Shown piece after piece: positions 1-8,286 of a stretch of DNA of 64,000 bases. This DNA comes from Massilia sp. R2A-15 (lineage in GTDB: Bacteria > Pseudomonadota > Gammaproteobacteria > Burkholderiales > Burkholderiaceae_D), in assembly GCF_030704305.1 (NCBI RefSeq), contig NZ_CP131935.1:3844001-3908000 (forward strand). The letters are read 5' to 3'. The position numbers were made by a program, and so were the translations under genes. The stretch's first letter is position 1; each line of letters starts with the position of its first letter. Below the pieces are notes generated by a model. The model was not told the DNA's origin. It saw nothing but the letters and a program-made list of their open reading frames with translations, and ran no database searches.

Positions 1-1331
1 TGGCCGACACCGCCACCCTGATCTACCTCGGCTGCCTCGGCCTGTTGTTGCATAGCCACGAAACCCTGGCCGTCACCCTGCAAGGCTCACTGCTGGCCTA
101 TTTCCTCTACCGCGCCGTGCGCTACGTGGAGGCGCCCGGCCCGCGCAATGCCGTGCTGATCGGCGTGGCGCTTGGCACGCTGACGCTGACGCGCGGCTGG
201 CTGTCGCCCGTCACGCTGACGCTGGCGCTGGCGCTGTGCACCCATTTTCTCGACATGCCCATGGCGCGCACGCTGCGCGACCTGGCCACGGCCGTGCTGG
301 TGGCGCTCTTGATCACGCTGATCTGGATCGTGCCGTCGGCCGTGCTGCATCCGCTGAACCTGTCGCCGGTCGAATCCTGGATGGCCTGGAACTTCAGCCA
401 GATCGGGCTGCCGTCGTGGGACTCGCTCAAGGCCTTCTTCAAGGTGGGCATCTGGTTCTTCTGGCCGGCGTGGCCGTTTGCGCTGTGGGCGATCTACGCC
501 TGGCGGCGCCAGCGCCACCTGCTGCACATCGTGCTGCCGCTGTCGTTCGTCGGCGCCCTCACGCTGCTGATCCTGTTCGATCCGTCGCCGGAAAACGGCG
601 ACCTGCTGAAACTCTTGCCGCCGCTGGCCATCATGGCCGCCTTCGGCCTGCCGGCGATGAAGCGCGGCGCCATCAACGCGATCGACTGGTTCTCCGTGAT
701 GGTGCTGACCATGATCGCCGCCGTGACCTGGCTGTGGTGGATCGCCACGCTGACCGGCTGGCCGCACCAGCTGGCCAAGAACGCCGCACGCCTGCTGCCG
801 GGCTTCCACGCCGAGTTCGGCCTGCTGTCCTTCCTGGTCGCCGCCGCCGCCACCATCGGCTGGTTCGTGCTGGTGCACTGGCGCATCTCGCGCCAGCCGG
901 CCGTGCTGTGGCGCGCGGTGGTGCTATCCTCGGGCGGCCTGATCCTGTTCTGGGTGCTGTTGATGACGCTGCTGCTGCCGCAGCTCAATTTCGGCAAGAG
1001 CTACCGCGCCGTCGCGCAGCAGATCGTAGCCCACGTGCCGGAAGGCAGCGACTGCATCGCCACCAATGTCGGCCCGGCGCAGCGCGCCTCGTTCGCCTAT
1101 TACGGCCCGCTGGCGTTCGCCGGCGCCGGCGTCACCCAGTGCAACCTGCTGCTGCTGCAAGACAGCGTGGACCTGAAGGACGACCGCGAAATCCAGCCGG
1201 CGTTCCGCGGCAAGCAATGGTCGCTGCTGTGGGAAGGCCGGCGCGCGATCGACCGCCGCGAGCGCTTCCGGCTGTACCGGCGCGTCAGCGGCGTGCCGAC
1301 GCCGCCAGCAGCAGCAGCCCCGGCACGATGA
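1..1331 (+). CDS. ArnT-like GT-C glycosyltransferase, 3' part
   Basis: The gene begins before the window; the reading frame is open from base 3 and about 442 codons are visible. The product is a polytopic membrane protein: many hydrophobic segments run through roughly residues 1-330 of the visible part, followed by a soluble C-terminal tail of about 110 residues (from SYRAVAQQIVAHVPEG). This layout fits the C-terminal half of family 39/83 (ArnT/PMT-like) transferases, which use polyprenyl-phosphate sugars to modify lipid A or other periplasmic acceptors. The catalytic first loop with its acidic residues is outside the window, so donor and acceptor cannot be told. Its 3' end overlaps the convergent next gene by 47 bp. 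Confidence 0.7.
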   Translation, partial: ADTATLIYLGCLGLLLHSHETLAVTLQGSLLAYFLYRAVRYVEAPGPRNAVLIGVALGTLTLTRGWLSPVTLTLALALCTHFLDMPMARTLRDLATAVLVALLITLIWIVPSAVLHPLNLSPVESWMAWNFSQIGLPSWDSLKAFFKVGIWFFWPAWPFALWAIYAWRRQRHLLHIVLPLSFVGALTLLILFDPSPENGDLLKLLPPLAIMAAFGLPAMKRGAINAIDWFSVMVLTMIAAVTWLWWIATLTGWPHQLAKNAARLLPGFHAEFGLLSFLVAAAATIGWFVLVHWRISRQPAVLWRAVVLSSGGLILFWVLLMTLLLPQLNFGKSYRAVAQQIVAHVPEGSDCIATNVGPAQRASFAYYGPLAFAGAGVTQCNLLLLQDSVDLKDDREIQPAFRGKQWSLLWEGRRAIDRRERFRLYRRVSGVPTPPAAAAPAR

Positions 1332-1662
1332 AGATGGCGGTGAACGGCTGGTAGCCCGTCGCCACCAGCTCGAACAGGCCGAACGCCAGGTAGCCGGCGC
1401 CGATCGCCGGCACCACCAGCGGCGGCAGCGGGCGCCCCAGTTGCGCCGCGCGGAACAGCGCGATCACGATCGCGCCAAACACCAGCATCGCCATGCCCCC
1501 GAAGTACCACGCCATTTGCATGCCTTGCACTAGGTCGGGCGACGCCGCCGACCTGGCCAATTCGGCGCGGATGCCCGGCCATCCCATCAGCGTATGCGCC
1601 ACGCTGCTCAGCACGAGGATCGCGCCGCCGAGGTAGCCGAGGAAGATGCGGGTCTTGTTCAT
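1285..1662 (-). CDS. Small multi-spanning membrane protein, unknown function
   Basis: A 125-residue protein with about four hydrophobic segments (near residues 7-25, 48-66, 75-95 and 100-120). I chose the ATG at 1662 (MNKTRIFLGYLGG) because it opens directly on a membrane segment; the upstream extension to 1806 is not hydrophobic and reads like noncoding sequence. The 3' end overlaps the end of the convergent glycosyltransferase gene. I recognise no family motif. A small inner-membrane protein is all that can be supported. Confidence 0.6.
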   Translation of the reverse strand: MNKTRIFLGYLGGAILVLSSVAHTLMGWPGIRAELARSAASPDLVQGMQMAWYFGGMAMLVFGAIVIALFRAAQLGRPLPPLVVPAIGAGYLAFGLFELVATGYQPFTAIFIVPGLLLLAASARR

Positions 1663-1870
1663 GGTTCCGGTTCGAAAAAGGATGGGATCGCCAGCATACG
1701 CAGTTGCCGCGGCCCGCGCCAGCGCTGGATTTACCCCGATTGCATAAACGCACTGCGCCGGGCTCCGGTTGGGGCCGGCACCGTCCTGCGGCTTGAGAAA
1801 TATCAATTCATTATCGGGCTTGGCGTCGAGAATGAAGGCTGGCTAACCGGTTCCCTTTCAGGAGCACATC

Positions 1871-2341
1871 ATGAAAAGCGTATCGCTGTCGCAGGTCGTC
1901 AGGTCCAACGAGTCCTACCGTGCGCTGGGCCCGGTACAGTCGTGGCGCGAGACACTGTCGCTGGCGCTCACGCTGGCGGTCGGCCTGACCCTGATCGCCG
2001 CGCTGTTCATCGCGTACGACCCGAGCGCGCCGGTCGGCTACATCCTGGTGCCGGTGCTGTTGGGCGGCATGGTGCCGGTGTTCGCCGCGCTGCCGGCCAA
2101 GTTCGAAGTGTTCACCCGCTTCCACGCGCATCACTTCATCAAGACGCTCGACGAGACCATCCTTGCGATGGGCTACACGCCGGCCGAATCGCCGGCCGAG
2201 TGCACCCGCATCTACTGCCGCAAGCCGACGCTGTTTCACATGCAGGGCAATGCGATCGCCATCACCGTCCACGAGCACGCGATTCTGATCGGCGGCCCGT
2301 TCGCGACGCTGCGAATGCTGCAGCAGAAGCTGGCCGCCTGA
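1871..2341 (+). CDS. Membrane-anchored protein of unknown function
   Basis: A 156-residue protein. An AGGAG ribosome-binding site sits about 7 bases before the ATG. Two adjacent hydrophobic segments (about residues 30-50 and 58-78) are followed by a soluble domain of about 75 residues containing a His-rich stretch (FHAHHF) and a Cys pair (CTRIYC). This looks like a two-helix anchor with a small cytoplasmic domain. Its stop lies 2 bp from the stop of the convergent permease gene. No family is recognised and no function is proposed. Confidence 0.65.
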   Translation: MKSVSLSQVVRSNESYRALGPVQSWRETLSLALTLAVGLTLIAALFIAYDPSAPVGYILVPVLLGGMVPVFAALPAKFEVFTRFHAHHFIKTLDETILAMGYTPAESPAECTRIYCRKPTLFHMQGNAIAITVHEHAILIGGPFATLRMLQQKLAA

Positions 2342-2343
2342 GC

Positions 2344-4308
2344 TTATACCTTCATCGGCAGGATCACCATCTGCAGGCCCTCGAGGTGCAGGCGGCGCTG
2401 CACCGCCAGCGCCGCCTGGTTGTGCAGCACGCGCGTGAACCAGTTGTCCTGCGCGAAAATGAGCTTGCTGGTGAAGAAAATCGAGTTCGGGAAGCTGCGG
2501 TTGATCTCCTCGCACATCTTGGTCACCTCATCGACCGCATCCGTGCCGAAACCGATATACGAGGCCGACGCCATGCCATGGCTGTGGCAGAAATCGACGA
2601 AAAACTCCAGCGTGTCGGCCGCCTCTTCCCGCATTTTTTCGAGCGCCCCTTCGCCGCCGTAGGCATGCGAATCGACCGTGCGCGCGTTCACGAAGATGAA
2701 GTTCTTGAAGTGGCCCGGGAACATGCGCAACACCCACAGCAAGGCGTGCAAGCCGCCGCCGCGCGACGAGCCGACGATGAACACCGCGGTCTGCGCCTCG
2801 GGCTCGGGCTCCACCGCCTCGGTGCCGGGACCGAACGGCTGGTTCGCGAACACCTCGTCGACCGAATGGATCGCCTGCTTGGTTTCGCGGTAGTGGTTGC
2901 GGATGTAGACGCACAGGGCCGCCATCGCCGCGATGATCGCCACCGTCGCCCAGCCGCCTTCCGCGAACCGCTCGATCAGCAGTATCACCAGGATGCCGGC
3001 GCAGATGACGAAGCCGAGCATCGACAGCAGGAAGCGCCGGATCCAGCGCAAGCCGTGCTGCTTGCGGCTCTGCCACCAGTACAGGCACAGGCCGAACAGG
3101 GAAATGGCGAAGGTGAGGAATACCGAGATCGAGTACAGCACCACCAGCAGCTGCACTTTACCGCCGGTCCAGAACAGGATCGCCAGCGCCGCGATCCCCA
3201 GTACCAGGATGCCGTTCTCGGTGACCAGGCGGGTAGACAGGTAGCGGAATTTGTGCGGCAGCCACGAGTCGGCCGCCATGTTCGACAGCACCGACGGGCC
3301 GCCGAGAAAGCCCGTATTGGCCGCGACGAACAATAGGCCCGCCTCGAACGCCAGCACGATCACCAGCAAGGCCTGGTTCAAGGTCTGGCCGCCCAGTCCC
3401 GCGCTGGCGATGATGGCCTTGAAGGTCGACGCGTTGAGCGTTTCGCCTTCCACCGGACGCGCGTCCCACAGCAGGTAGAGCAGGATGATGCCGGCCGCGG
3501 TGAACGCCAGCGACAGCGCCATGTACATCATCGTGATCTTGCCGGTACGGACGCGCGGTTCGGCCAGCAAGTTGACGTTGTTCGACACCGCTTCCAGGCC
3601 GGTGTAGGTGCCGCCGCCTTGCGAGTAGGCCAGCAGCAGCATGCCGGCCACGCCGGTCCAGCCCATGCTCTTCGCCAGCTCGCCGGTTTCCGCCATCGTC
3701 GCCGGCACCAGTCCTGGCAGGTGCGAGGAATGCACCACGATGCCGTACACGATCAGCACCAGGTGGGTGGCGACGAAGCCGAGGAAGATCGGCAGCAGGA
3801 TCTGGATCGCTTCCTTCAGCCCGCGCAGGTTCATCACGATCAGCAGCCCGATGAAGAAGGCTTCGGCCCACAGCTTGTACGGCTGGAAGCCGAGCGGCAG
3901 GAACGAGGCCAGCGCATCGACGCCGGACGCGATCGAGATCGCGATCGTCAGCACGTAGTCGAGTACCAGCGCGCAGCCCGAGGTCAGGCCCATGTAGGGT
4001 CCGACCAGCTTGGTGGCGACCCGGTAGCCGCCGCCGCCGGTCGGGAACAGCTCGATCACCTGGTTGTAGGCCAGCGCGATGATGAAGACGGTGACGGCCG
4101 TGGCGATCGCCATGTACAGGCCGAGGTGGGTGTGGGCGCCGAGCGCGCGAAAGGTCTCTTCGGGGCCGTAGGCGGACGAGGACAGGCCGTCTGCGCCGAG
4201 GCCGACCCAGGCCAGGAACGCGACCAGCACCATCGAATGGCGGGTCTCGCTCTTCATCGGGTCGAGCGGTTTGCCGAGGATAATTTCGCGGATCTTCTTG
4301 TTCTTCAT
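2344..4308 (-). CDS. APC-superfamily permease, KimA-like
   Basis: A 654-residue protein. The N-terminus has GKPLDPMKSE, then GADGLSSSAYGPEE and FPTGGGGYRVATKLVG, the glycine-rich helix 1 and helix 3 regions typical of the APC superfamily and close in style to Bacillus KimA (a proton-coupled high-affinity potassium importer). About twelve membrane helices fill residues 30-470. The final 170 residues form a cytoplasmic domain (IVGSSRGGGLHALLWVLRMF), also present in KimA-like proteins. Potassium uptake is therefore the best guess, with amino-acid transport the alternative. The gene diverges from tRNA-Leu with a 168-bp gap. Confidence 0.75.
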   Translation of the reverse strand: MKNKKIREIILGKPLDPMKSETRHSMVLVAFLAWVGLGADGLSSSAYGPEETFRALGAHTHLGLYMAIATAVTVFIIALAYNQVIELFPTGGGGYRVATKLVGPYMGLTSGCALVLDYVLTIAISIASGVDALASFLPLGFQPYKLWAEAFFIGLLIVMNLRGLKEAIQILLPIFLGFVATHLVLIVYGIVVHSSHLPGLVPATMAETGELAKSMGWTGVAGMLLLAYSQGGGTYTGLEAVSNNVNLLAEPRVRTGKITMMYMALSLAFTAAGIILLYLLWDARPVEGETLNASTFKAIIASAGLGGQTLNQALLVIVLAFEAGLLFVAANTGFLGGPSVLSNMAADSWLPHKFRYLSTRLVTENGILVLGIAALAILFWTGGKVQLLVVLYSISVFLTFAISLFGLCLYWWQSRKQHGLRWIRRFLLSMLGFVICAGILVILLIERFAEGGWATVAIIAAMAALCVYIRNHYRETKQAIHSVDEVFANQPFGPGTEAVEPEPEAQTAVFIVGSSRGGGLHALLWVLRMFPGHFKNFIFVNARTVDSHAYGGEGALEKMREEAADTLEFFVDFCHSHGMASASYIGFGTDAVDEVTKMCEEINRSFPNSIFFTSKLIFAQDNWFTRVLHNQAALAVQRRLHLEGLQMVILPMKV

Positions 4309-4448
4309 CGTGCTTGCCGCCGTGCTGGACGGCGGGAGTGCTCAGGGAGTGCAGATGATACGCCTGAACGATGATTCCCGGCACTAGGATCGACGGGTCG
4401 AAACGGCCTGAAGCGCACAAAAAACTCGTTTTCTGCCCATCTGTCGTC

Positions 4449-4454
4449 TATAAT
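4449..4454 (+). promoter_or_regulatory. -10 element of tRNA-Leu
   Basis: A perfect TATAAT lies 22 bp before the mature tRNA and is followed by a GC-rich discriminator (GCGGGGC), as is usual for stable-RNA promoters under stringent control. The -35 box is weak (TCGTTT at 4426 is the best candidate at 17-bp spacing). Confidence 0.6.
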
Positions 4455-4476
4455 GCGGGGCTTGCGCTGTAATGCT

Positions 4477-4561
4477 GCCCGGATGGTGGAACTGGTAGAC
4501 ACAGCAGACTCAAAATCTGCCGCTTCGCGGCGTGCCGGTTCGATTCCGGCTCTGGGCACCA
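4477..4561 (+). tRNA. tRNA-Leu (anticodon CAA)
   Basis: An 85-nt gene with a 7-bp acceptor stem GCCCGGA/TCTGGGC (one G-T pair), anticodon stem GCAGA/TCTGC with loop CTCAAAA giving anticodon CAA, a long class II variable arm (CGCTTCGCGGCG), a TTCGATTCC T-loop and an encoded CCA. It decodes UUG. Its 3' end is repeated at 14298-14338, marking it as an integration site. Confidence 0.97.
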
Positions 4562-4579
4562 GCAACTCGCGCGCAAATC
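4539..4579 (+). repeat. att-like repeat, copy 1 (tRNA-Leu 3' end)
   Basis: These 41 bases cover the T-arm, acceptor, CCA and 18 bases beyond. They recur at 14298-14338 with a single mismatch (GCGCGC versus CACGCG after AACTC). This is the usual arrangement when an element integrates into a tRNA 3' end and rebuilds the gene. Confidence 0.8.
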
Positions 4580-4584
4580 AAAGC

Positions 4585-4622
4585 AAAAAGGCCATTCTCC
4601 TCGGGAGCCAATGGCCTTTTTT
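4585..4622 (+). terminator. Rho-independent terminator after tRNA-Leu
   Basis: An AAAAGGCCATT/AATGGCCTTTT stem of 11 bp with a 13-nt loop followed by a T run, 24 bp after the tRNA. Confidence 0.85.
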
Positions 4623-4816
4623 ACGTCTTTCGGTGCCGCAAAGCCGGGGTCTAGCTCTGCGCACCTGACGCCCTTCTGGGTTCCGCCGCGAGCTTGCGTC
4701 CATCGAGTGCTGAGCACGTTCACCGTTCAAAAACGGGGCCTAATGAAATCAAAGAGGCTTTTCCAGGAATTGAATGCTGAACTCGCGTCTGAATGGCAGA
4801 GCTGACCCTTTTGAAC

Positions 4817-5341
4817 TTACTGGGGATCGGTTTCGGCGGGAGTCACAACTTGGCCGAAATCCAGCTGAATTACAGAAACGCTTCCTGTAGGTTCATTGGG
4901 TCCTTGCGCGGCTTCCACATCCTTCTCAATAACCAACGATTCCCGGACAGTGTTAATGCTTTCGTATCGATCAAGCAGCAGAGCTGAGTCCGTCGCTGAC
5001 AGTGACGAATATTCGCTGAATACACACCCTTCAATATATGGTGGCGAAAGGAATGACTGGGAATCTATGAAGGCTTTAGTTAACGCCAACACTTCTGCTG
5101 CGGTCGGCGCGGGCGTGCGAAGAACGTTATCTTCTGCCCTAAAAACCGGGTCTTCTGGGGCGAGATCCACCCAGATGATTGGATAAGGAACTCCCCCTAA
5201 GACGCCTTTCAACGAATGGCGCCCCTCATACTTGAACATAAAATCAGGCAGCACGAACGTTCCGAGGTTATATATTTGTCTACGTTCACTGGCGCGAACT
5301 TGCTCCGCCGCGATTACGTATGCCAATTCGACAGACATCAC
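4817..5341 (-). CDS. Hypothetical protein of the island
   Basis: A 174-residue protein that starts at GTG 5341 (or the ATG at 5338) sharing one base with the upstream stop (TAGTG), so it is translationally coupled to the gene before it. The sequence is acidic and soluble, with no membrane segment or signal peptide and no recognised motif. GC content is visibly lower than in the flanking chromosome. It is the last gene of a probable three-gene operon headed by an ImmA/IrrE-like metallopeptidase. The two upstream genes are frameshifted, so it may no longer be expressed in its normal context. Confidence 0.5.
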   Translation of the reverse strand: MMSVELAYVIAAEQVRASERRQIYNLGTFVLPDFMFKYEGRHSLKGVLGGVPYPIIWVDLAPEDPVFRAEDNVLRTPAPTAAEVLALTKAFIDSQSFLSPPYIEGCVFSEYSSLSATDSALLLDRYESINTVRESLVIEKDVEAAQGPNEPTGSVSVIQLDFGQVVTPAETDPQ

Positions 5342-6006
5342 TAATTTGCGATCAGAAGCGAATCCACCCAGTCTAAAACCTGTATCGATTGAAGGTCCGA
5401 TGAAATCACGAAGAATTTCGGCCGGCGGTCGTCAGGATGCTTATTGTAGAAGGCATCTAACGCTGCCTGGTTGGAAAATATGTAATGCTGATCTTCATCG
5501 ACGTCGAGCGCATGCACCGCATTTTTCTGCAGAATAATCTCGTTATTGCGAACAGGAAAATCGGCGAGCCATGCTGTAGCCTTAACATCCAATTTGTGAA
5601 CTCGCAACTTCTCCCTCAGTTCACCCAGAGTCTGAATCCATACCCCGAGACAAACCCCTGCTTGCACCGGATGGTCGATGCGTTTCGTGAATAGCACCTC
5701 GTCGCCAATTGTCTTCCACAGTTCAGGCGCCTCCCAGAGATATCGTGCCCAGCGGCCGCACCCGTGTGCAATTTGGTCATTGCCAACCACTTGGCAGCAA
5801 ATGTCTGCTCAGCTTGCTGATCAAACGCTAGTACGATCGAGAACCATCGAGGATATTCGCCAGTGCCTTTTGTCCGCCAGAACTCGGCCCAGCACTCTGT
5901 TTAAAGGCGGTCGACCAACAATATCTGCGCTAAGAAAAAGCCGCAGATGCGGCTTGTAGGATGGAGGAAGATTCTTTACAGCTTCCAGCTTTTCTTCTTC
6001 AGTCAT
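5341..6006 (-). pseudogene. Hypothetical island gene with two frameshifts
   Basis: The gene starts with an ATG overlapping the stop of the metallopeptidase gene. The first 61 codons (MTEEEKLEAV...LDRTSV) end at a stop near 5821. A good continuation (DQQAEQTFAAKWLAMTKLHTG) then runs in another frame, and the original frame resumes from about 5757 (RWARYLWEAPELWK...) to 5341. About 220 codons remain once both shifts are repaired. The product is soluble and has no recognised family. Either the gene is decaying or the assembly has small errors here; the neighbouring gene shows the same pattern, which favours decay of the whole operon. Confidence 0.55.
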
Positions 6007-6599
6007 CAGCGTGGCTCAAGTCCGAGTGACTGAGCGCGCACGCGAGAAGCCGCAGTAGAAACCAGAAAGATTCGAGAAAGTTCGGAATGGTCGCCTGCAC
6101 ATTTTTGGTGTTCGAACCGAAATTCCGCTTCAGGCATTAAGAATGCGGCCGCAAACCAATTGGCCTCTTTCTCTGCCTGGTTTGTTCCGTAACGTTGAGC
6201 CACGAGTTCGCCGATGGGCTCCTGGAGCACCTGCTTGCGATACAAATAGTGCAAGACGAAGTGGCCAAACTCATGGGCGATAGTGAACCGATCCCTCAAC
6301 GGACCTGTGGCAATCGAAAGCCGAATTTCGAAAGTATTGCCCGGACTTCAATGGAGCCGGAATCAGAAGAGCCCGTGCTCCACATATCTACGTGGCTGAT
6401 CCGCCCCCCCCAATTTTTGCACCAGCGCGACAAGATCATCGCCCGGTTTAAAGCCTAACTGATCGGCGATCGATTTTGCGATTGTGGCAATTTGCGAGGC
6501 GCCCAAACCCAATGCCTTTGGCGCGGCGTGGATTTGTAGCGGGAAGGACGAGGATGTCGATACATTTAAATCGGACACGGTTTTCTCCAGAGACTTCAT
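6006..6599 (-). pseudogene. ImmA/IrrE-family metallopeptidase, frameshifted
   Basis: About 198 codons. The zinc motif HEFGH (in DRFTIAHEFGHFVLHY) and the downstream EANWFAAAFLMPE are diagnostic of ImmA/IrrE proteases, which cleave phage- or ICE-type repressors and some antitoxins. The frame is broken twice: a run of eight G (C8 at 6404-6411 on the given strand) where seven would keep frame, then a compensating shift near 6340. The stretch between reads RISHVDMWSTGSSDSGSIEV in the alternate frame. As written the protein would stop after 78 residues, before the zinc site. A homopolymer sequencing error, a phase-variable tract or true decay are all possible. Confidence 0.7.
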
Positions 6600-6684
6600 C
6601 GGCCAACTAATGGCATGCCATCAAAACAAGTCTCCCCGATTTCCTCCGGCGAAAAAAGGTCGCCCGGGCAGTGCGGCCCCCCTC

Positions 6685-7017
6685 CATCACAAGCATTGTC
6701 GCCGCCAAGTCTTCGAGCGCAATTCCCACCGACTTGAATACCGTTCGTTGGCCGCCGTAGCGCCGGCCCACAGCTTGGCCGCGGCACAGCGCCTCAAGCG
6801 TGCCGCCGGTATCAGCGACTGCAAACACGCCGCGCGCCATCGGCCCGAGCAGGTCGCCCGACTTCTGTAGCGCTTTCGGCGTATCGACGAACAGCTGCGC
6901 GCCGGCGGAGCAGTCGTCATCCGCTTCGCGCGTCTGCGGCGTGAAGTTGCCGATCAGGTCCAGATGGCTGCCGCGCGCAACCATTCGCCGCGGATCACCG
7001 GCTCGGTCGCCAGCGAG
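6685..7017 (-). pseudogene. Ornithine cyclodeaminase-like fragment (C-terminal part)
   Basis: This stretch is plainly homologous, in DNA and protein, to the C-terminal third of the gene at 10324-11001: HLDLIGNFTPQTREADD, LFVDTPKALQKSGDLLGP and GRRYGGQRTVFKSVGIALEDLA match HLDLIGGFTPQMREADD, LFVDTPEALQKSGDLLGP and the corresponding end. Homology stops abruptly at about 7017, and a one-base deletion near 6973 breaks the frame (EWLRA-GSHL). The tail beyond ALEDLAATMLV is unrelated. It is a dead partial paralogue, left by a duplication or by recombination around the OmpA/ice-binding pair. Confidence 0.75.
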
Positions 7018-7066
7018 AGCACTAGACATGTACACTCGTTTTCGAGTCTACGCCTTTCCGTTCGAC

Positions 7067-7098
7067 GAAAAAAAACCGCCCGGCTTGCACCGGACGGC
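7067..7098 (-). terminator. Rho-independent terminator of the OmpA operon
   Basis: CCGTCCGG/CCGGGCGG stem (read on the minus strand) followed by eight T, 22 bp after the OmpA stop. Confidence 0.85.
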
Positions 7099-7119
7099 TT
7101 TCGGCGATTGCTCGCGGTG

Positions 7120-8262
7120 TTACTTGACGGTGCGGGTGCCGACCACTTCCACGGTCACGCGGCGGTTCTTGGCGCGGCCGGCGGCGGTCTTGTTGTCGGC
7201 CACTGGCTGGGCTTCGCCCTTGCCTTCAACGAAGATGCGCGACGCGTCGACGCCTTTCGACACCAAGTAGGACTTGACCGCTTCGGCGCGGCGCAGCGAC
7301 AGCTTCTGGTTGTACTCGGCGCTGCCGATCGAGTCGGTATGGCCGACCGTGATCATCGCTTCGGTGTTCATGCCTTCCAGCTTGCGCAGCAGGTCGTCCA
7401 GACCGGCTTTGCCTTCCGGCTTGACGATCGCCTTGTCGAAGTCGAACAGCGACTCGGCGGCGAACGAGACCTTTTCCGACACAGGCGTCGGTGCTGGCGG
7501 CGGTGGCGGCGGAGTCGGCGCGGCTTGCGGCGCCGGCATCGCTTCAACCACCGGCGGCGCGGCGTAGACTACCTTGCTCGCGACCGGGCGGCCCAGCTTG
7601 TAGACCAGGCTGACCGACGCCAGGTCGACGTCGCCGCGATTGCCCACCGCATCGTTCACGCGATAACGCTCGACTTCGGCGCGCATCGCCAGCGCTTCGC
7701 TGAACTTGAATTCCAGGCCCAGGCCGGCCTTGGCATTGAGCTTGCGCTCGCGCGGCTCCGGATTGGTCGCCGCGAACAGGCGATTGCCCGTGAAGTGGGC
7801 TTTCGCCGCGGCGTAATTCATGCCGCCGCGGGCGAACACCGAAATGCGCTGCGACAGCGGCAGCTGCGCGATCAGATCCAGCGAGCCGCCGCGGAAGCCG
7901 ACGTTCCCGTTCAATACGCCGCCGCCCGAGGTGGTCGAGTTGAAACCGAACTTGCCCAGGTCGAAGTAGGCCAATTCCACCGCGAAGTACTGGTTCAGCT
8001 GCTTACCGGCGAACAGCTTGCCGCCGGTCGAACGCTCGTCGGTGGTAAAGCTGCCCAGCGTGGCGCCGTTGGCGGTCAAGCTGGCTTTCAGGCGCTGGTC
8101 GTCGATGTTGACGCGCGACTGGCCGATGCCTGCGCCGATGTAGTAAGCGTGATTGGCCCAGTCCGGGTTGATGAAGGTGTCTTCGCCCGCCCACGCGGCC
8201 TGGCTGGCCAGCACCGCGAATGCGATGGCGCTCAGGGCGCCGATTTTCTTAGCTGATTTCAT
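7120..8262 (-). CDS. OmpA-family outer membrane protein
   Basis: A 380-residue protein. A signal peptide (cleavage near AAWA-GED) is followed by an outer-membrane beta-barrel with alternating aromatic strands ([27 protein letters not shown]), a proline-rich hinge at about residues 235-255 ([13 protein letters not shown]) and a C-terminal OmpA-like peptidoglycan-binding domain with [20 protein letters not shown] and the R residues that hold diaminopimelate. The product links the outer membrane to the cell wall. The gene lies 24 bp after a DUF3494 lipoprotein gene on the same strand, so the two are probably co-transcribed and end at the strong terminator at 7067. It sits inside the tRNA-flanked region but its composition is chromosome-like. 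Confidence 0.9.
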   Translation of the reverse strand: MKSAKKIGALSAIAFAVLASQAAWAGEDTFINPDWANHAYYIGAGIGQSRVNIDDQRLKASLTANGATLGSFTTDERSTGGKLFAGKQLNQYFAVELAYFDLGKFGFNSTTSGGGVLNGNVGFRGGSLDLIAQLPLSQRISVFARGGMNYAAAKAHFTGNRLFAATNPEPRERKLNAKAGLGLEFKFSEALAMRAEVERYRVNDAVGNRGDVDLASVSLVYKLGRPVASKVVYAAPPVVEAMPAPQAAPTPPPPPPAPTPVSEKVSFAAESLFDFDKAIVKPEGKAGLDDLLRKLEGMNTEAMITVGHTDSIGSAEYNQKLSLRRAEAVKSYLVSKGVDASRIFVEGKGEAQPVADNKTAAGRAKNRRVTVEVVGTRTVK

Positions 8263-8286
8263 GATGTCGTATCGCTTTCGGTGGGA

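Noticed and set aside
87-878. Long antisense frame over the glycosyltransferase gene
   Set aside because: Composition is typical of a shadow in GC-rich DNA (Arg/Gln/His/Gly-rich, no motif).
2344-4308. Kup-type potassium transporter
   Set aside because: N-terminal motifs match the APC/KimA-like type rather than Kup; named as KimA-like only.
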